Shown here piece after piece: positions 1 through 12,006 of a DNA stretch of 64,000 nt. The number at the start of each line of letters is the position of its first letter. Positions within the stretch are counted from its first letter, which is position 1. The DNA comes from Ovis canadensis. Its lineage: Eukaryota > Chordata > Mammalia > Artiodactyla > Bovidae. The notes beneath the pieces are model-generated. The model saw only the letters and a program-made list of their open reading frames with translations. It ran no database searches and was not told the DNA's origin. A program made the translations under genes and the position numbers. The stretch lies in the NCBI RefSeq assembly GCF_042477335.2, contig NC_091246.1, positions 113,365,001 to 113,429,000 of the forward strand, written 5' to 3'.

Positions 1-26
1 CTCCTGATGAAGAACACAGGCCTATG

Positions 27-32
27 GATGCT
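27..32. repeat. Left target-site duplication of LTR copy 1
   Basis: The 6-mer gatgct directly precedes the LTR and is repeated exactly at 1346-1351, directly after its terminal CA. Confidence 0.85.
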
Positions 33-1345
33 TGCCGGGAGCCAGCGTGAGGAATCCTGCCCGTGGTAAAGGTCATGAGGAAGGAAGCCTGACATACTCA
101 AAGGCATGATCTGGCTTCAGGGGTTCTCCTGGATTTTCCTGAGCATCTACCCCCTGAAACAAGAGTCTGCCTGCCTTATTGTACTGTGCTTTCCACTCTT
201 CTGAAATTAACAGGGGCTGTCTGTCACCACCTTTTTCTGGAAAAAGTTAACTTAGAGCTCCAATTAGTCTCCTGCATATGAAAAGAATGTTTCAGCTCAA
301 ATCCCTCTGATGGCTCTCTAACTTGCCTGACAGTTTTAACTACACTTGTGAATTGTTTATGGCCCCCCCAACCGTGAGAAGCACGAAGCTTAAAGCATCT
401 TAAAGATATAGAGCCTTTTCTAAAAGCTAAAAATTATATTGGTGATGGGTTTCATTTTTGAGTCAATGACTGCTGCCAGACCTCCATATTCTTTATCTTT
501 TAGGCACCTGGAGGATATTAATCAATGTAATCGGGATATAGAAAAAGGAATATAGTAGTTTTGATGTTAGCAACACTAGACTTTTGAGTTAATTAATTTT
601 CTCTGTTATAAATCACTGTACTCCTCTTTCCTTGTTATAAATTGTTGTGTCCTTGCTATGTAGGACTGTAACTTTATTTAGTGCTTTCTGAGAGTGGCAC
701 CAGACTTTGGGAAGAACAACACTGTTAAATAAGTTTTCTGGTTGACAGACCCTTATCAGAAAAGGGCCATAAAATGCTAATAGGCCTTCTGGCCAGAAGA
801 TGTAAATCACCTAAGACTTGTGTATACAGCTAGGTATGCAGAGAGAAAGCCTGGTCTCAATAAGAGTCAGAGCTGCTGTTGCTGCATAACTTTGTATTAT
901 CCGTTGATCTCTGTGTACAACCAAAAGTATAAAAAGCTTTCCTGAACAATAAAGGAGGGGCCAGTCACTGGGAAGACTGGTTTCCCCTGTGTGGTCTTTT
1001 CTCCTTCTCTTTTCTGGCTGAATTCTCATCTGGGGCGTGGAGGCTCACCATGTATAATTACTTGCCCTGGCTTCTAAGACCCACGTGAGAGGGAACCCAA
1101 GGCTGGGCACCCTCCACTATTCAAGCGGGCGCTGGTGGCCTACGTAGATGGTGCAAAACTCTTGTCTCGAGGTTTTATTAGCTCTCCGCATAAACCAAGT
1201 TATTTAGCCTCTTTTCTCCACTAAATTTTCCTACTATACTATTTTTTCCCTAATCTTATATTTCTAATTAAATAATTCTTTTCTAAGATGCCAATTCCGT
1301 CTCCCTTTCGAATTAACATGGATCCACCAGAGCTGGACCCCAGCA
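33..1345 (+). mobile_element. Solo LTR of an endogenous retrovirus, BTLTR1-like (copy 1)
   Basis: The element begins TG and ends CA. It is bracketed by a perfect 6-bp duplication, gatgct, at 27-32 and 1346-1351. A TATA-like box (gtataaaaagc) lies near 928 and an AATAAA signal at about 948-953, which sets the U3-R-U5 order on the plus strand. Its ends match two other LTRs in this window (27911-29187 and 52688-54305). No internal retroviral genes are attached, so this is a recombined solo LTR. A 6-bp duplication is usual for class II (ERVK/beta-like) elements. The family name is from memory; structure and boundaries are seen directly. Confidence 0.88.
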
Positions 1346-1351
1346 GATGCT
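1346..1351. repeat. Right target-site duplication of LTR copy 1
   Basis: This is an exact copy of the 6-mer at 27-32. Confidence 0.85.
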
Positions 1352-1476
1352 GACACAGTTAGGCCCGTGGAAAGAGTGTATGTTCTGAAAGTAACATCAA
1401 ATATCCATGAAACACCTGCTGAGTAGTGACTCTGGGTTTCTCTTCCAAGTATTTCTTAAATTATAATCTTCATATT
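1352..1476. other. Short unassigned intergenic stretch
   Basis: AT-rich sequence between LTR copy 1 and the first BovB fragment. I see no gene or repeat I can name. Confidence 0.5.
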
Positions 1477-2595
1477 CAGTTCAGTTCAGTTCAGTCACTC
1501 AGTCATGTCTGACTCTTTGCAACCCCATGAATCGCAGCATCCCAGGCCTCCCTGTCCATCACCAACTCCCAGAGTTCACTCATATTTACATCCATCGAGT
1601 CAGTGATGCCATCCAGCCATCTCATCCTTTGTCGTCCCCTTCTCCTCCTGCCCCCAATCCCTCCCAGCATCAGAGTCTTTTCCAATGAGTCAACTCTTTG
1701 CATGAGGTGGCCAAAGTACTGGAGTTTCAGTTTTACATTCATTCCCTCCAAAGAAACCCCAGGGCTGATCTCCTTCAGAATGGACTGGTTGGATCTCCTT
1801 GCAGTCCAAGGGACTCTCAAGAGTCTTCTCCAACACCACATTTCAAATGCATCAATTCTTCAGCGCTCAGCTTTCTTCACAGTCCAACTCTCACATCCAT
1901 ACATGACCACTGGAAAAACCATAGCCTTGATTAGATGGACCTTAGTTGGCAAAGTAATGTCTCTGCTTTTGAATATGCTATCTAGGTTGGTCATAACTTT
2001 TCTTCCAAGGAGTAAGTGTCTTTTAATTTCATGGCCGCAATAGCCATCTGCAGTGATTTTGGAGCCCCCCAAAATAAAGTCTGACACTGCTTCCACTGTT
2101 TCTCCATCTATTTGCCATGAAGTGATGGGACTGGATGCCATGATCTTCGTTTTCTGAATGTTGAGCTTTAAGCCAACTTTTTCACTCTTCTCTTTCACTT
2201 TCATCAAGAGGCTCTTTAGTTCTTTTTTTCTTTCTGCCATAAGGGTGGTGTCATCTGCATATCTGAGGTTACTAATATTTTCCCCAGCAATCTTGATTCC
2301 AGCTTGTGCTTCATGCACCCTGACATTTCACATGATGTACTCTACATATAAGTTAAATAAGCAGGGTTACAATATACAGCCCTGACATATTCCTTTCCCA
2401 ATTTGGAATCAGTCTGTTGTTCCATGTCCCATTCTAACTATTGCTTCTTGAGCTGCATACAGATTTCTCAGGAGGCAGTAAGGTACTCTGGTATTCAATT
2501 TCTTTAAGAATTTTCTACAGTTTGTTGTGATCTACACAGTCAAAGGCTTTGGTGTAGTCAATAAAGCAGAAGTAGATGTTACTCTGGAAGTTACT
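1477..2595 (-). mobile_element. BovB (RTE-type) LINE, 3' part
   Basis: In plus-strand reading this starts with the short ttcag-type tandem that ends BovB elements, then the conserved 3' UTR. The reverse-strand frame 1860-2318 reads as the C-terminal part of BovB reverse transcriptase, with YADD followed by a conserved KLNIQKTKIMASSPI stretch. The element is 5'-truncated and breaks off near 2592, where a second BovB end begins. The homologous BovB at 49526-51776 continues past that point, so the break is real. The frame is open only over the YADD-to-C-terminal part. Confidence 0.9.
1860..2318 (-). pseudogene. BovB reverse-transcriptase C-terminal fragment
   Basis: This 152-codon open remnant holds the YADD catalytic motif early on and the thumb-like region ending in VMYGCESWTVKKAER. 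It is homologous to 49900-50412. The N-terminal endonuclease and most of the RT domain are absent, so it cannot act as a retrotransposase. It is a relic within the LINE at 1477-2595. Confidence 0.85.
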
Positions 2596-2885
2596 TCAGT
2601 TCAGTTCAGTTGCTTAGTCGTGTCCGACTCTTTGCAACCCCATGAATTGCAGCACACCAGGCCTCCCTGTCCATCACCAACTCCTGGAGTTCACTCAGAC
2701 TCACGTCCATCGAGTCAGTGATGCCATCCAGCCATCTCATCCTCTGTCATCCCCTTCTCCTCCTGCCCCCCATCCCTCCCAGCATCAGTCTTTTCCAATG
2801 AGTCAACTCTTTGCATGAGGTGGCCAAAGTACTGGAGTTTCAGCTTTAGCATCATTCCTTACAAAGAAATCCCAGGGCTGATCTC
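2596..2885 (-). mobile_element. Second BovB 3' end, tandem or nested with the first
   Basis: A fresh ttcag tandem followed by about 270 bp of BovB 3' UTR repeats the opening of the element at 1477, in the same orientation. It interrupts the first copy at about 2592. I found no convincing target-site duplication. Confidence 0.85.
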
Positions 2886-3857
2886 TGGTTAGGAAATAGC
2901 TAGGTGTAGCTACAGTAGAATCAATCAATTTCATATGGAGTTATTTTAATTTTGTTCATATCTTGTGTTATACACAGGTGATTAGGGTGATGTTTTGATT
3001 GTTTTCATCGCTAGGGTGAACTTCTCAACTTTAACTGAAACATTTATATTATCCTCTAAAATTTGAGGGCAGTTTTAAAAAGTTATGAAACATTTTATGT
3101 TACTGAATTTTTTTGTAAACTGGAGGAATGCTAGACGGAAAGTTAATTAGTGATAATATGAATTTTAGTTTGGTAAGAGATGATAGTTGGAATTGAGGCC
3201 GAGACGTTTGCAAGCTATTTTTTTCTTGGTTATTCGATATAACTTGCAAAATGCCAGAGTAGCCATTTTTAATATAACAACTTGTCTCCTTTTAAAATGT
3301 GTATTCTTAAAGAGGATGATGGAGATAAGTAGAAAATAGTTTAATGTAGTGACTTAGTTTTCTCCAGCTGATCTGTTAATAAACCCAAAAGCCCAGTAAC
3401 TGTTTTGTCCAAAATGGTCTAATGACACTTGTTAAAACTTTTTCTACTGTGATTCGGTGGGATTCTGCAGGGCATTCTCATTCTGGGACCATTCACCATC
3501 CTTGCTTTAAGCAGGCAAGTGAGGATGTCAGTAACACAGTGAAAACCATGCATAGACCCTACATTTTTTGAAAAATAGATATTAATTGCAAATACTGATA
3601 ATGTGATTATTAATAGTGATAAACTATTTCCAGTGTACTTGACTATGATCTGTGTGTAGTCCCTTCATAGGTAAAATTGCTGTTTGCAGCATGTTGTCCC
3701 TTTCAGCTTTGTTTTAAAGTAGAAGAACTCACTGATTATTTTTCTTTCTTTCTGAAGAAAGACTTACGGTTCTATCTTAAGAAATTGACAACTTGGTTTT
3801 TCTTTGAATTTTCTTTTGCCTTTTGGCTGTTCTTTACACTGGTTACTAATCCCCATG
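2886..3857. other. Unassigned AT-rich intergenic DNA
   Basis: No gene, splice-bounded exon or recognisable repeat was seen. It may contain ancient, unrecognisable repeats. Confidence 0.5.
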
Positions 3858-4059
3858 TGTGCATGCTAAGTCATTTCAGTCGTGTCTGACTCTTTGTGAA
3901 CTTATGGACCGTATCCCCCAGTCTCCTTGTCTAAGGGATTCTCCAGGCAAGAATACTGGAGTGGGTTTCCATTTCCATCTCCCCAACCCAAGAATTAAAC
4001 TGTGGTCTCCTTGTCTCCTGCATTCCCTGAGAACCCCACTAATCCGCATGGCAGGCTAA
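3858..4059 (-). mobile_element. Bov-A2-type SINE
   Basis: The block opens with the catgctaagtc motif, then the cgtgtctgactctttg segment shared with the BovB 3' end, then the ctccaggcaagaatactgg segment typical of ruminant Bov-A dimers. It is read in antisense and somewhat diverged. The subfamily name is from memory. Confidence 0.8.
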
Positions 4060-4921
4060 TTCAGATTCGTGGTGCTGCCTTTTCTGCCTTTCTCGAGGAC
4101 TGCACTTCTGTTTTTTCACAATCCATTTTGTGAAACTGGCTTTCTCCACCTTCTTCTACTGGTGAAGAAACAGACATTCCTCTATGTGAATCTAGGTGCA
4201 GACGCTGCAGTGAGGCCTCAGAGTTTGTGGGTTCTTGGGGATCCTTGGTTCCTACAGTGTTTGTGTTGCCTCCAGAGAAGTCTGAGGTGCTGAGGTGCTG
4301 AGGCTGACCATCTGAAGTCTGTAGAGTGAAATCCAGAAGGACAGGCTGGAAAGGAAGTTAGAGAGTAATGTGCTTGCTCCAGAAGTTTGTAGCAGAAACG
4401 TTAATAAGAAGAGATCGTTTTCAGTTATCTTTTCTCCTTAGCTTCTCTCTCTTCATTTCCCTTTACTTATTTGATGCAACCCACCCCCACCACGGTGGTT
4501 TTTCTGGAGCCTCCTGGCATTTTATTCATATCTCTATCATGTGAATTACTTAGGTTTAGATCTGATCGGTATCTACTATCTGTCTTCTGTGTAGACTCCT
4601 AACATTTCAAGATCTTTGAATACAGTATATAATTGAATATTGAGTGAATAAATGAAGATCTTTTGTTGAAAAAGATATAAATATTAACAAAAGATCTTCT
4701 TAGCACATGAATGAAAGTATTATATTTGATGGAATTCTGTGTGTGCTGAAAGAGCCCGAGGACCATTTTAAGGGCTCCTCACCAAGCTTCAAAGGTTACT
4801 TGATAGATTTACAAAAAGAGAGACTTAATTTTAGTTTTGAATTTGTAGAGAACAGGGTCAAGGTGTGAAGAGTGACTTGATCATTCTTGGTGCATCTTTG
4901 GAAAATCAAGGCCGTTATCTT
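4060..4921. other. Unassigned intergenic DNA
   Basis: No gene or repeat I can support. There are short open frames only, without coding character. Confidence 0.5.
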
Positions 4922-5112
4922 CCTTTTTTTTTTTTTTAAAGTATATATGTTTATTTGGCTGTTCCTGGTCTTAGTTCCTGGTCTTTTGTCTTAGCACAAA
5001 AGATCTTCATTGCTACATGTGAGATTTTTAGTTCCTCAATCAGGGGTCAAACGTGGGCCCCCTGCATTGGGAACATGGAGTCTTAGCCACTGGACCACCA
5101 GGAAAGTCCCTT
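4922..5112 (-). mobile_element. tRNA-derived ruminant SINE (CHR/Bov-tA type)
   Basis: A T-run at 4922-4939 (the A-tail in antisense) leads into a body that ends with the ccaccaggaaagtccc motif, the antisense of the conserved SINE head. The order tail-body-head shows minus orientation. Exact subfamily is uncertain. Confidence 0.78.
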
Positions 5113-5137
5113 TCTTTCTTTGTTTCAATATGGTTTC

Positions 5138-5404
5138 CAAAAAAAATTAATTTCATTTATTCATTTCTGGCTGGGCTGGGTCTTTGTAACTTTGTGCAGA
5201 CTTTCTCTAGTTGTGGTGCTGGAGCTTCTCATTGCAGTGGTTTTTTGTTGTGGAGCATGGGCTCTAGATACTCTGGCTTCAATCATTGGAACTGTTGGAC
5301 TTACTTGTCCCTTGGAATGTGAGATCTTTCTGAACCAGGGGTCAAACTCCTGTTCCCAGCATTAGCAAGTCGATTCTTAACCACTGAACCACCAGGGAAG
5401 TCCA
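5138..5404 (-). mobile_element. tRNA-derived SINE, CHR type
   Basis: A second copy of the same general class, again ending in a ccaccagggaagtcc head motif at 5389-5403 in antisense. The body carries the gttgtggtgctggagcttc and gtggagcatgggctct blocks seen in cetartiodactyl CHR SINEs. It is separated from the previous SINE by about 25 bp. Confidence 0.78.
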
Positions 5405-5405
5405 A

Positions 5406-6132
5406 GTCCATTATCTTTCGTTAAAAATGTGAATGGTCAAGACATTGAACAGAGGACTGATTTTAGAAAAGCAATTTGGGCACAGAGAATCCTGGAGGAA
5501 AATATAGAAGGATAGCTGGTGGACAAATGATAAACTTTTTGGATAGGAATCCTAAGACCTGTGTTTACTTGCTGGCTGAAAGAATGGTAATCCACCTTGG
5601 TTCCAAAAATATATATATAAGCAGCTTATGAATGTGTGGGGTATACAAAAAGATGATAGAGTGAAATAGGTTAAATTGAAAGGAATTGAGTGTAGCACTG
5701 AGGTGAATCAGCATGCTGAAATGAATTTCAGAAGAACTTGCAATTTTTAAAGGTGGTTGACATTTATTCCTCAGGTTTAAGGTAGAAAGGGAAGTGGGAA
5801 CACAGCTGGATCATGCCCTGTGGCTGTGAGATGAAAAGCAATAGTCTCAGAAAGACAACTCTTCTGTCCTCTAGTATCCAAAAGAAGTGTTTCTATGGCT
5901 TCTAAATAAAGGAGCTTCTGTGGGATGAAACATAGTGTGAAGTACATTCTCAACTGATTTCCAGGTTTGCCCTAATGCTTGAATCCATGTTCACTTGAGG
6001 AAAAGCAGAGATTCTGTAAGGGGCCAGGGGATGTTATCTCTCACCCTGCCACCTGACTCAGGAATAAAATGCTCTCAAGCAGATCAACCATGTCTCCTGG
6101 CGATGATTTTCCATGTTCAGTTTTTGTTAAAT
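5406..6132. other. Unassigned intergenic DNA
   Basis: No gene or named repeat recognised. Low GC and no long frame. Confidence 0.5.
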
Positions 6133-6143
6133 CAGCTCGCATT

Positions 6144-7356
6144 CAGTTCAGTTCAGTTCAGTCACTCAGTTGTGTCAGACTCTTTGTGACCCCATGAACC
6201 GCAGCACACCAGGCCTCCTTGTCCATAACCAACTCCCAAAGTCCACCCAAACCCATGTCCATTGAGTAGGTGATGCTATCCAACCATCTCATCCTCTGTC
6301 GTCTCCTTCTCCTCCTGCCCTTAATCTTTTCCAGCATCAGCGTCTTTTCCAATGAGTCAGCACTTTGAATCAGGTGGCCAAAGTACTGGAGTTTCAGCTT
6401 CAGTATCAGTCCTTCCAATGAACGCCCAGGACTGATCTACTTTAGGATGGACTGGTTGGATCTCGTTACAGTCCAAGGAACTCTCAAGAGTCTTCTCTAA
6501 CACCACAGTTCAAAAGCATCAATGCTTCAGCACTCAGCTTTCTTTATAGTCTTACTCTCACATTCATACATGACCACTGGAAAAACCATAGCCTTGACTA
6601 GATGGACCTTTGTTGACAAAGTAATGTCTCTGCTTTTTAATATGCTGTCTAGGTGGATCATAACACTCCTTCCAAGGAGTAAGCGTCTTTTAATTTCATG
6701 GCTGCAGTCACCATCTGCAGTGATTCAAGAGCCCAGAAAAATAAAGTCAGCCACTGTTTCCCCATGTATTTGCCGTGAAGCGATGGGACTGGATGCCATG
6801 ATCATAGTATTCTGAATGTTTATTTGTAAGCCAACTTTTTCACTTTCTTCTTTCACTTTCATCAATAGGCTCTTTAGTTCTTCACTTTCTGCTGTAAGGG
6901 TGGTGTCATGTGTGTACCTCAAGTTATTGATATTTCTCCTGGAAATCTTGATTTCACCTCGATTCTGCACACAAGCATGGCTGAGAGGAGCCACACCCAT
7001 GCCCAAGTTCAGGGGCAGTGGCTGAGAGGAGCTACCCCAGGTCCAAGGTAAGGAGTAGCAGCTGTGCTTTGCTGGAGCAGCCGTGAAGCGATACCCCACA
7101 TCCAAGATAAGAGAAACCCAAGTAAAATTGTAGGTGTTGAGAGAGGGTATCAGAGGGCAGACAGGCTGAAACCGGAATCACAGACAACTAGCCAATCTGA
7201 TCACATGGACCACAGCCTTGTCTAACTCAATGAAACTAAGCCATGCCTTGTGGGGCCACCCAAGATGGACATGGTAGAGAGCTCTGACAGAGTGTGGTCC
7301 ACTGGAAAAGGGAATGGCAAACCACTTCAGTATTCGTGCCTTGAGAACCCCATGAA
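6144..7356 (-). mobile_element. BovB LINE with 5' inversion (twin-priming structure)
   Basis: The left part (6144-about 6965) is BovB 3' sequence in antisense, including an RT C-terminal relic on the reverse strand. From about 6966 to 7356 the sequence matches the BovB 5' region but in sense orientation: gagaggagc repeats, then the block ending in gaaccccatgaac. The two halves therefore face opposite ways. Imperfect 11-bp flanks, cagctcgcatt (6133-6143) and cagcttgcgtt (7357-7367), fit an old target-site duplication spanning both halves. This is what twin priming would produce. Confidence 0.8.
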
Positions 7357-7367
7357 CAGCTTGCGTT

Positions 7368-8023
7368 TCCTCTCAGATATGCAGGCTAATGCCTCTGTGT
7401 GAACATTCTTTGTTGGCAAAGAGGGACAGATCCAGACTACTAAATAATCAAATAAGCAGAATACAGGGTTGACCCCTTATAGGGAAATTACATTTTTGAC
7501 CCCATCTTCATTTGTGTAAGGACATGGCATACCAGACTAAAGACATCTACCGTTGGTTAGGCTGCTAATCATGTCATGGTATTTTCTTTCAATCAAATTG
7601 ATTAGATTTGAATCAAATTGATCATTAAAGAAGCTGTAATTTAGTAATTTTATGTAAGCAGATTTTTCATTAAAATGTAAAAGTTTTGAGATACTACTGA
7701 GTTCATTTTTAGAAGGTGAATTTTCTGTATTTTAAAGGGTATTTGATTTAGGTTCCATTCCTAGCAGAGTGGCATATCCTACCTTTTTTCTTCCTGTCCT
7801 CTTTACAAATGTAAATCTCATCCAGGTGTGTTTTGTTTTGTAAGTCACTGGCTTATTTGTGATGATAAAGAGATCATTTTTAAAGCATATTTGGAATTGT
7901 GGAGCACCCAAATATTTTTGTGAGTTTTTTTTTTAAATGGAACATTTAAATTTTTGTTAGGAATGTCCTTTCTCCCACTCTAGTTCAGACAGTAATGTTT
8001 TTTTAAAACCAGTTTCTTAGACT
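7368..8023. other. Unassigned AT-rich intergenic DNA
   Basis: No gene or repeat recognised. Confidence 0.5.
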
Positions 8024-8170
8024 TCTAGTTGGATGGCTTCACTGACTCAAAGGACATGAGTTTGAGAAAGTCCCAGGAGTTAATGATGGGCAGGGAAGCC
8101 TGGCATGCTGCAGTCCATGGGGTGGAAAAGAGCAGACCTGACTGAGTGGCTGAACTGAACTAAACTGAGT
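8024..8170 (+). mobile_element. BovB 3' end / Bov-A monomer
   Basis: About 147 bp matching the terminal BovB segment in sense. It begins gttggatggcttcactgac and finishes in the ctgaactgaac tandem. Too short to tell a truncated BovB from a Bov-A SINE. Confidence 0.82.
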
Positions 8171-9600
8171 TTCTTAATCCTTAGGAAGGGTGGGTGGAGG
8201 AGTTGGCAGTTTGAGATGTGCTCTTGAGTGCTCTCCCTGGGTCACTCCTAAAATACCTGTCCTGATGATGAAGAGGGACTGTCTACGGGTGCAGGGCTGA
8301 CAGAAGGCAGTTATGAAAAGCTACCCAATTCTGAGAGCAAGGGTGGAAGGCCAGTGCCCTGGTAGTTTGCATGAGGGGTCCACACTCTGAGGACACTGGA
8401 ACATGGCGGGTTTCTCCCCCACCTGCCCACCAGCTCCTGAATGGCCCGATGCTCAGAAGCCCTTCACTGGGCACAGCCCAGCCTGTGTCATCCCTCAGTG
8501 GACAGCCCTTTGTCATCCCTCGGTGGGCAGCCCTTTATGTGTTTTCATGCTTCCCTTTACTCCTTTGCTTCCCCTTCCTTCTTTTTCCTTCTTATTCTTT
8601 CTGTTTCCCTTCTCGACGTTTGTTTTGCTTTCTTCTCTTGGTTATTCTCATTCCCTGCCCTTACTTTGTAGTTATTCTGTGCATTTCTTTCTCCTTAAAA
8701 TCTGGACCCTCTAGAACTCCTGTGCTCTAGCTTATGATCTCGAAGAGAATATTTTGATGTATAGATTTCTCCTAGGCATCATAACTCACTGATTCAAGGA
8801 AGTAGTGAAAGAGGTGAGGGTGAGAGGATGAACTCAATTCAGATCGAAGTTTAGATGTAGGTGTTCAAAACAGTGGAATATTGATAACACTGTCTAGTTC
8901 TTTGTTTTGGTGAGGTGGTAATATCCTTTTTACCATCAGAATCCAGATGTTTGCTTTTTGGAGCAGACTGCATGACCTAGGACTATTTAAAAAACAAACA
9001 AATGGGAAACACTGCATGTGTCTCTAAGGGAAAGGCTATTTGTGACTCCCCTGGAGACCCTGTGGGCTCTGCCTGCATTGCCTGCATAGACAGACAATGA
9101 AAAGAAAATGTCTTCATTTCTACAAAGCCCCAGGGTCTCGTCTCAAGTCTGTTGTGTTTCAGAGGATTTGAAGATGACTAAAACCAGCAGAAAGCAGAAG
9201 TGTTCTAGAGCCTGGATTTGCTTTAATATTAACTGTCCTCGCTTTGATGTTAAAGATCTTTCTTCAAAAATGGCCAGGTTTTGTGTTGAGTTGAAAATAG
9301 AGATCTGTCAGTATAAGAGACAAATCTTTTGATTAACTTAGTGAAATATAGTATTTGGGAAAACTCTTGTGTGTTAAAGGTGCTTGTTAGTATTGTTGCC
9401 ACAGTGATACCTGTTGGTGAATGATTATGCCATGCTGTTCTCAGTGATTTTGTTCTGAAAGATGTACCCTGAGCTTAGGTGCAGCCCTAGCAATGGCATG
9501 GCGACCTGTGCCCTGCCCAGCGCCCACTCTCCTGGGGCTCCAGCTTTGCTTCCATGGTTTCATCATTCTTTGGTCTCACCTTTTGTCCCCTCCCACAACA
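8171..9600. other. Unassigned intergenic DNA with a pyrimidine-rich tract
   Basis: A C/T-rich stretch around 8540-8700 keeps several overlapping frames open by composition. I see no gene. The rest has no repeat I can name. Confidence 0.5.
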
Positions 9601-9745
9601 CTCAACAAATATTTCACACATCTACTGTGTGTCAGGCACTGTTCTAGGTGCTGGGGAGTCCACAAGGAAAAGAATCTGCAAAGTATCTGTCTTCATAGAG
9701 TTTGATTTAGTCAAGTAAGATAGAGAAATAAGTCGACAAACAAGT
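9601..9745 (-). mobile_element. L2 LINE 3' relic
   Basis: The run caacaaatatttcacacatc, followed by a ggcactgttctaggtgctgg core, is the antisense of the conserved L2 3' end. It is diverged, as expected for an element that predates placental radiation. Family assignment is from memory of the consensus. Confidence 0.7.
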
Positions 9746-10927
9746 GAATTCTATAGCATTTTGTTTGAGGATCGACTTTATGGAGAGAACAACAGGGAAT
9801 GGGGTGCTCTATGGAGCAGGGAGAGGGAGGGTGTGTGTGCAGAGATCCCCACGCACCCAGATCCCCTGGAGGGAGCAGGACTGTGTGCACCGGGCATCAG
9901 GAAGGCTAGTGTGGCCAGAGTGTGCTTAGCAGGTGGGGACGGCACAGAGGGCAGAGCGTCAGGAGAGACGCCCAAAGGAGGCTTGTGGGGCCCAGGTGGA
10001 GACCATGCTTTAATCCAAGTGAAATGAACTTTCAATGAAGGTTAACAATACACTGTATGATTTAAACCATGAATGCATTTTACTTTTTCTGTGCATTGTC
10101 ACATATGTGAACTAAAATGCTGCTAAGTTAGAAAAGTCTGAGGTATCCCCCAGAGTGACTGCTATGTGTTGTCAGGCATCTGGTCTGTGTGCCAGTCTGG
10201 AATCGGGAGAAGTGGGACAGTGGGGAGACATACATGTCTTTGTCTCCCTACCAGCTGTGTCTGGGCCTCAGTTCCTCACCAAGAAGCAAGGATGGATAGG
10301 AGAAGTCGTTCTCAGACTCCAATCCATGATCGCTGGTAGTTCCTGGAGGCTCTCTTCTGTCTTTATTTTTGTAACTTCCATGTAAGCTTCACAGAAAGCA
10401 TCCCCTAGCTTAAAGAACAGAAGGAAACAGCGTTGACTATCCCTTAGGTTTTCTAGTGTGAAGAAGCTGCAGTCCCATAGATTCTGTCTCAGATGACAAT
10501 CACTCAGTGTCTCTTAGCGAGGGCACATTATCTCTTATTGAAAGTGCAAGGTCAACTATCAACAGTCAGATAAGGTCTCCAGGACCCCATCCTTCCAGGC
10601 TAGGGAGTTGGCTTCCATCACTGTACAGACTTAAGAGAATAATATGAGCAGTGACTGTCTTAGCAGATACTTCCTGGCACAAAATAGAAACTAGCTATTG
10701 AGATAAGGAATCATGACTGAGGTGTAAAGAAGGGCATAGTGCTAATCTAATTTTAAAAATACCTAATGATATGAGCATGTCATTTTGTGTTTTACATGTA
10801 CTGAAAAGTGGTCATGTCCTCATAGCATGTATGTATAGTTGGAAAGCAGCCTGGATGTTTGGGTGCTTATTGTGGTTGAAGGTATATTGTAGTTAGTTTC
10901 ATTTTCTGGGCAAAGAAATGGGAAAAT
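9746..10927. other. Unassigned intergenic DNA left of the 5S-like units
   Basis: No gene or named repeat was seen. It ends where homology between the two 5S-containing units begins. Confidence 0.5.
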
Positions 10928-10994
10928 CAGGGGCAGGTGGGTTTTGCGGGGCCAGCTGTGCCTGGAGCCTGCAGACAAAAGGAGAGGGGAGGCA

Positions 10995-11115
10995 AAAGGA
11001 CCACAGCACCCGATATTCCCAAGCAGTCTCACATCCAAGTACTAACTAGGCCTGACCTTGCTTAGCTTCCAAGATCAGATGACATCGGGTCTGTTCAGGG
11101 TGGTAGGTTGTAGAC
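10995..11115 (-). rRNA. 5S rRNA pseudogene, copy 1
   Basis: The reverse complement of this 121-bp stretch follows vertebrate 5S rRNA from end to end, with roughly 18 differences by eye. Many are CpG-to-TpG/CpA changes and one is a deletion near the 5' end. The internal promoter region is altered at several bases. A TTTT run follows the 3' end on the minus strand, in the position of a pol III terminator. In life 5S rRNA is part of the large ribosomal subunit; this copy is probably dead. A diverged variant gene is less likely given the changes in conserved stems. Confidence 0.88.
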
Positions 11116-11970
11116 AGAGGCAGCTGCCACCAGGCACCCTGAAAGCCCTGTGCTGCATCTCCATTTTGCTCTGACCTGTCTGCTGTTCAGGAGAGCTGGG
11201 CACACTTCTCCCCTTACCGCAATCTGTACATGAGCCAAAGGACCCACCACCGAACCCCAGCCAGCCAGGGCCAGCAGCCCAGAGGCCGGCTGAAGCCACC
11301 CCACCCCCACACACTACCACCCCTGGCCATCACCTGGGCCTGGAAGACTTCTGGGACCCAGAGAAGGCAGGGGCTGGGGGGTGGGGGTTGGGTGAGGGGC
11401 CTGGAGGTCTCCGCACTCTCCCAGCCTGGGCCTCTCCATACCCGTCCCCGATAGGCTGTTCTAACCCCCACCATCCCATTCACTGCTCAGGGCCACGTGG
11501 CCCTGGAGGTGTCTGGCTTGGTGGACTGCACCTGCCTGTAAACCGAGGTCCTATGAGCCTGCTGTGAGCCAAAGCCCAGCCCAGCCCAGCCTGGAGTGCC
11601 CATCCTGCCTGGCACCTCCCTGGTGCCTAAACATTCCAGGAGCCACCAGCATGGTCGACTGGAGAACATCAGCCCTGCCCCTTCACCCTACAGAGGCCCC
11701 CCTTACCCCAAGCCCCATCCAAGCACAGGGCCTTACTGAGAGAATAGACGAGTGGCATGCAGGCACACGGACAGTCACTTGCACGCACCCACACCAAGTG
11801 AGACAGCCGGCCAGCACAATTTCATCAGCCAGAGCCAGAATCATAGCACCTGTGAGAGGCCAGGGCTGAAGGAAGGGACAGGAGGCCCAGTTTCAGGAGA
11901 CACAGAGCCAGAAAGAGAAGAAGGTTCAGAGACAGACTTGAAGATGGCGAGAGGGAGACCCGCAGTCATG

Positions 11971-12006
11971 CGCACACACCCACCCACACAGACACACACA
12001 CACACA
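11971..12006. repeat. CA-rich simple repeat in 5S spacer
   Basis: Alternating ca dinucleotides with cccaccc interruptions. This composition explains several overlapping open frames here. Confidence 0.8.

Noticed and set aside
8371-8730. Overlapping frames near 8.4-8.7 kb
   Set aside because: A pyrimidine-rich tract keeps all three plus frames open. No homology or splice signals recognised.
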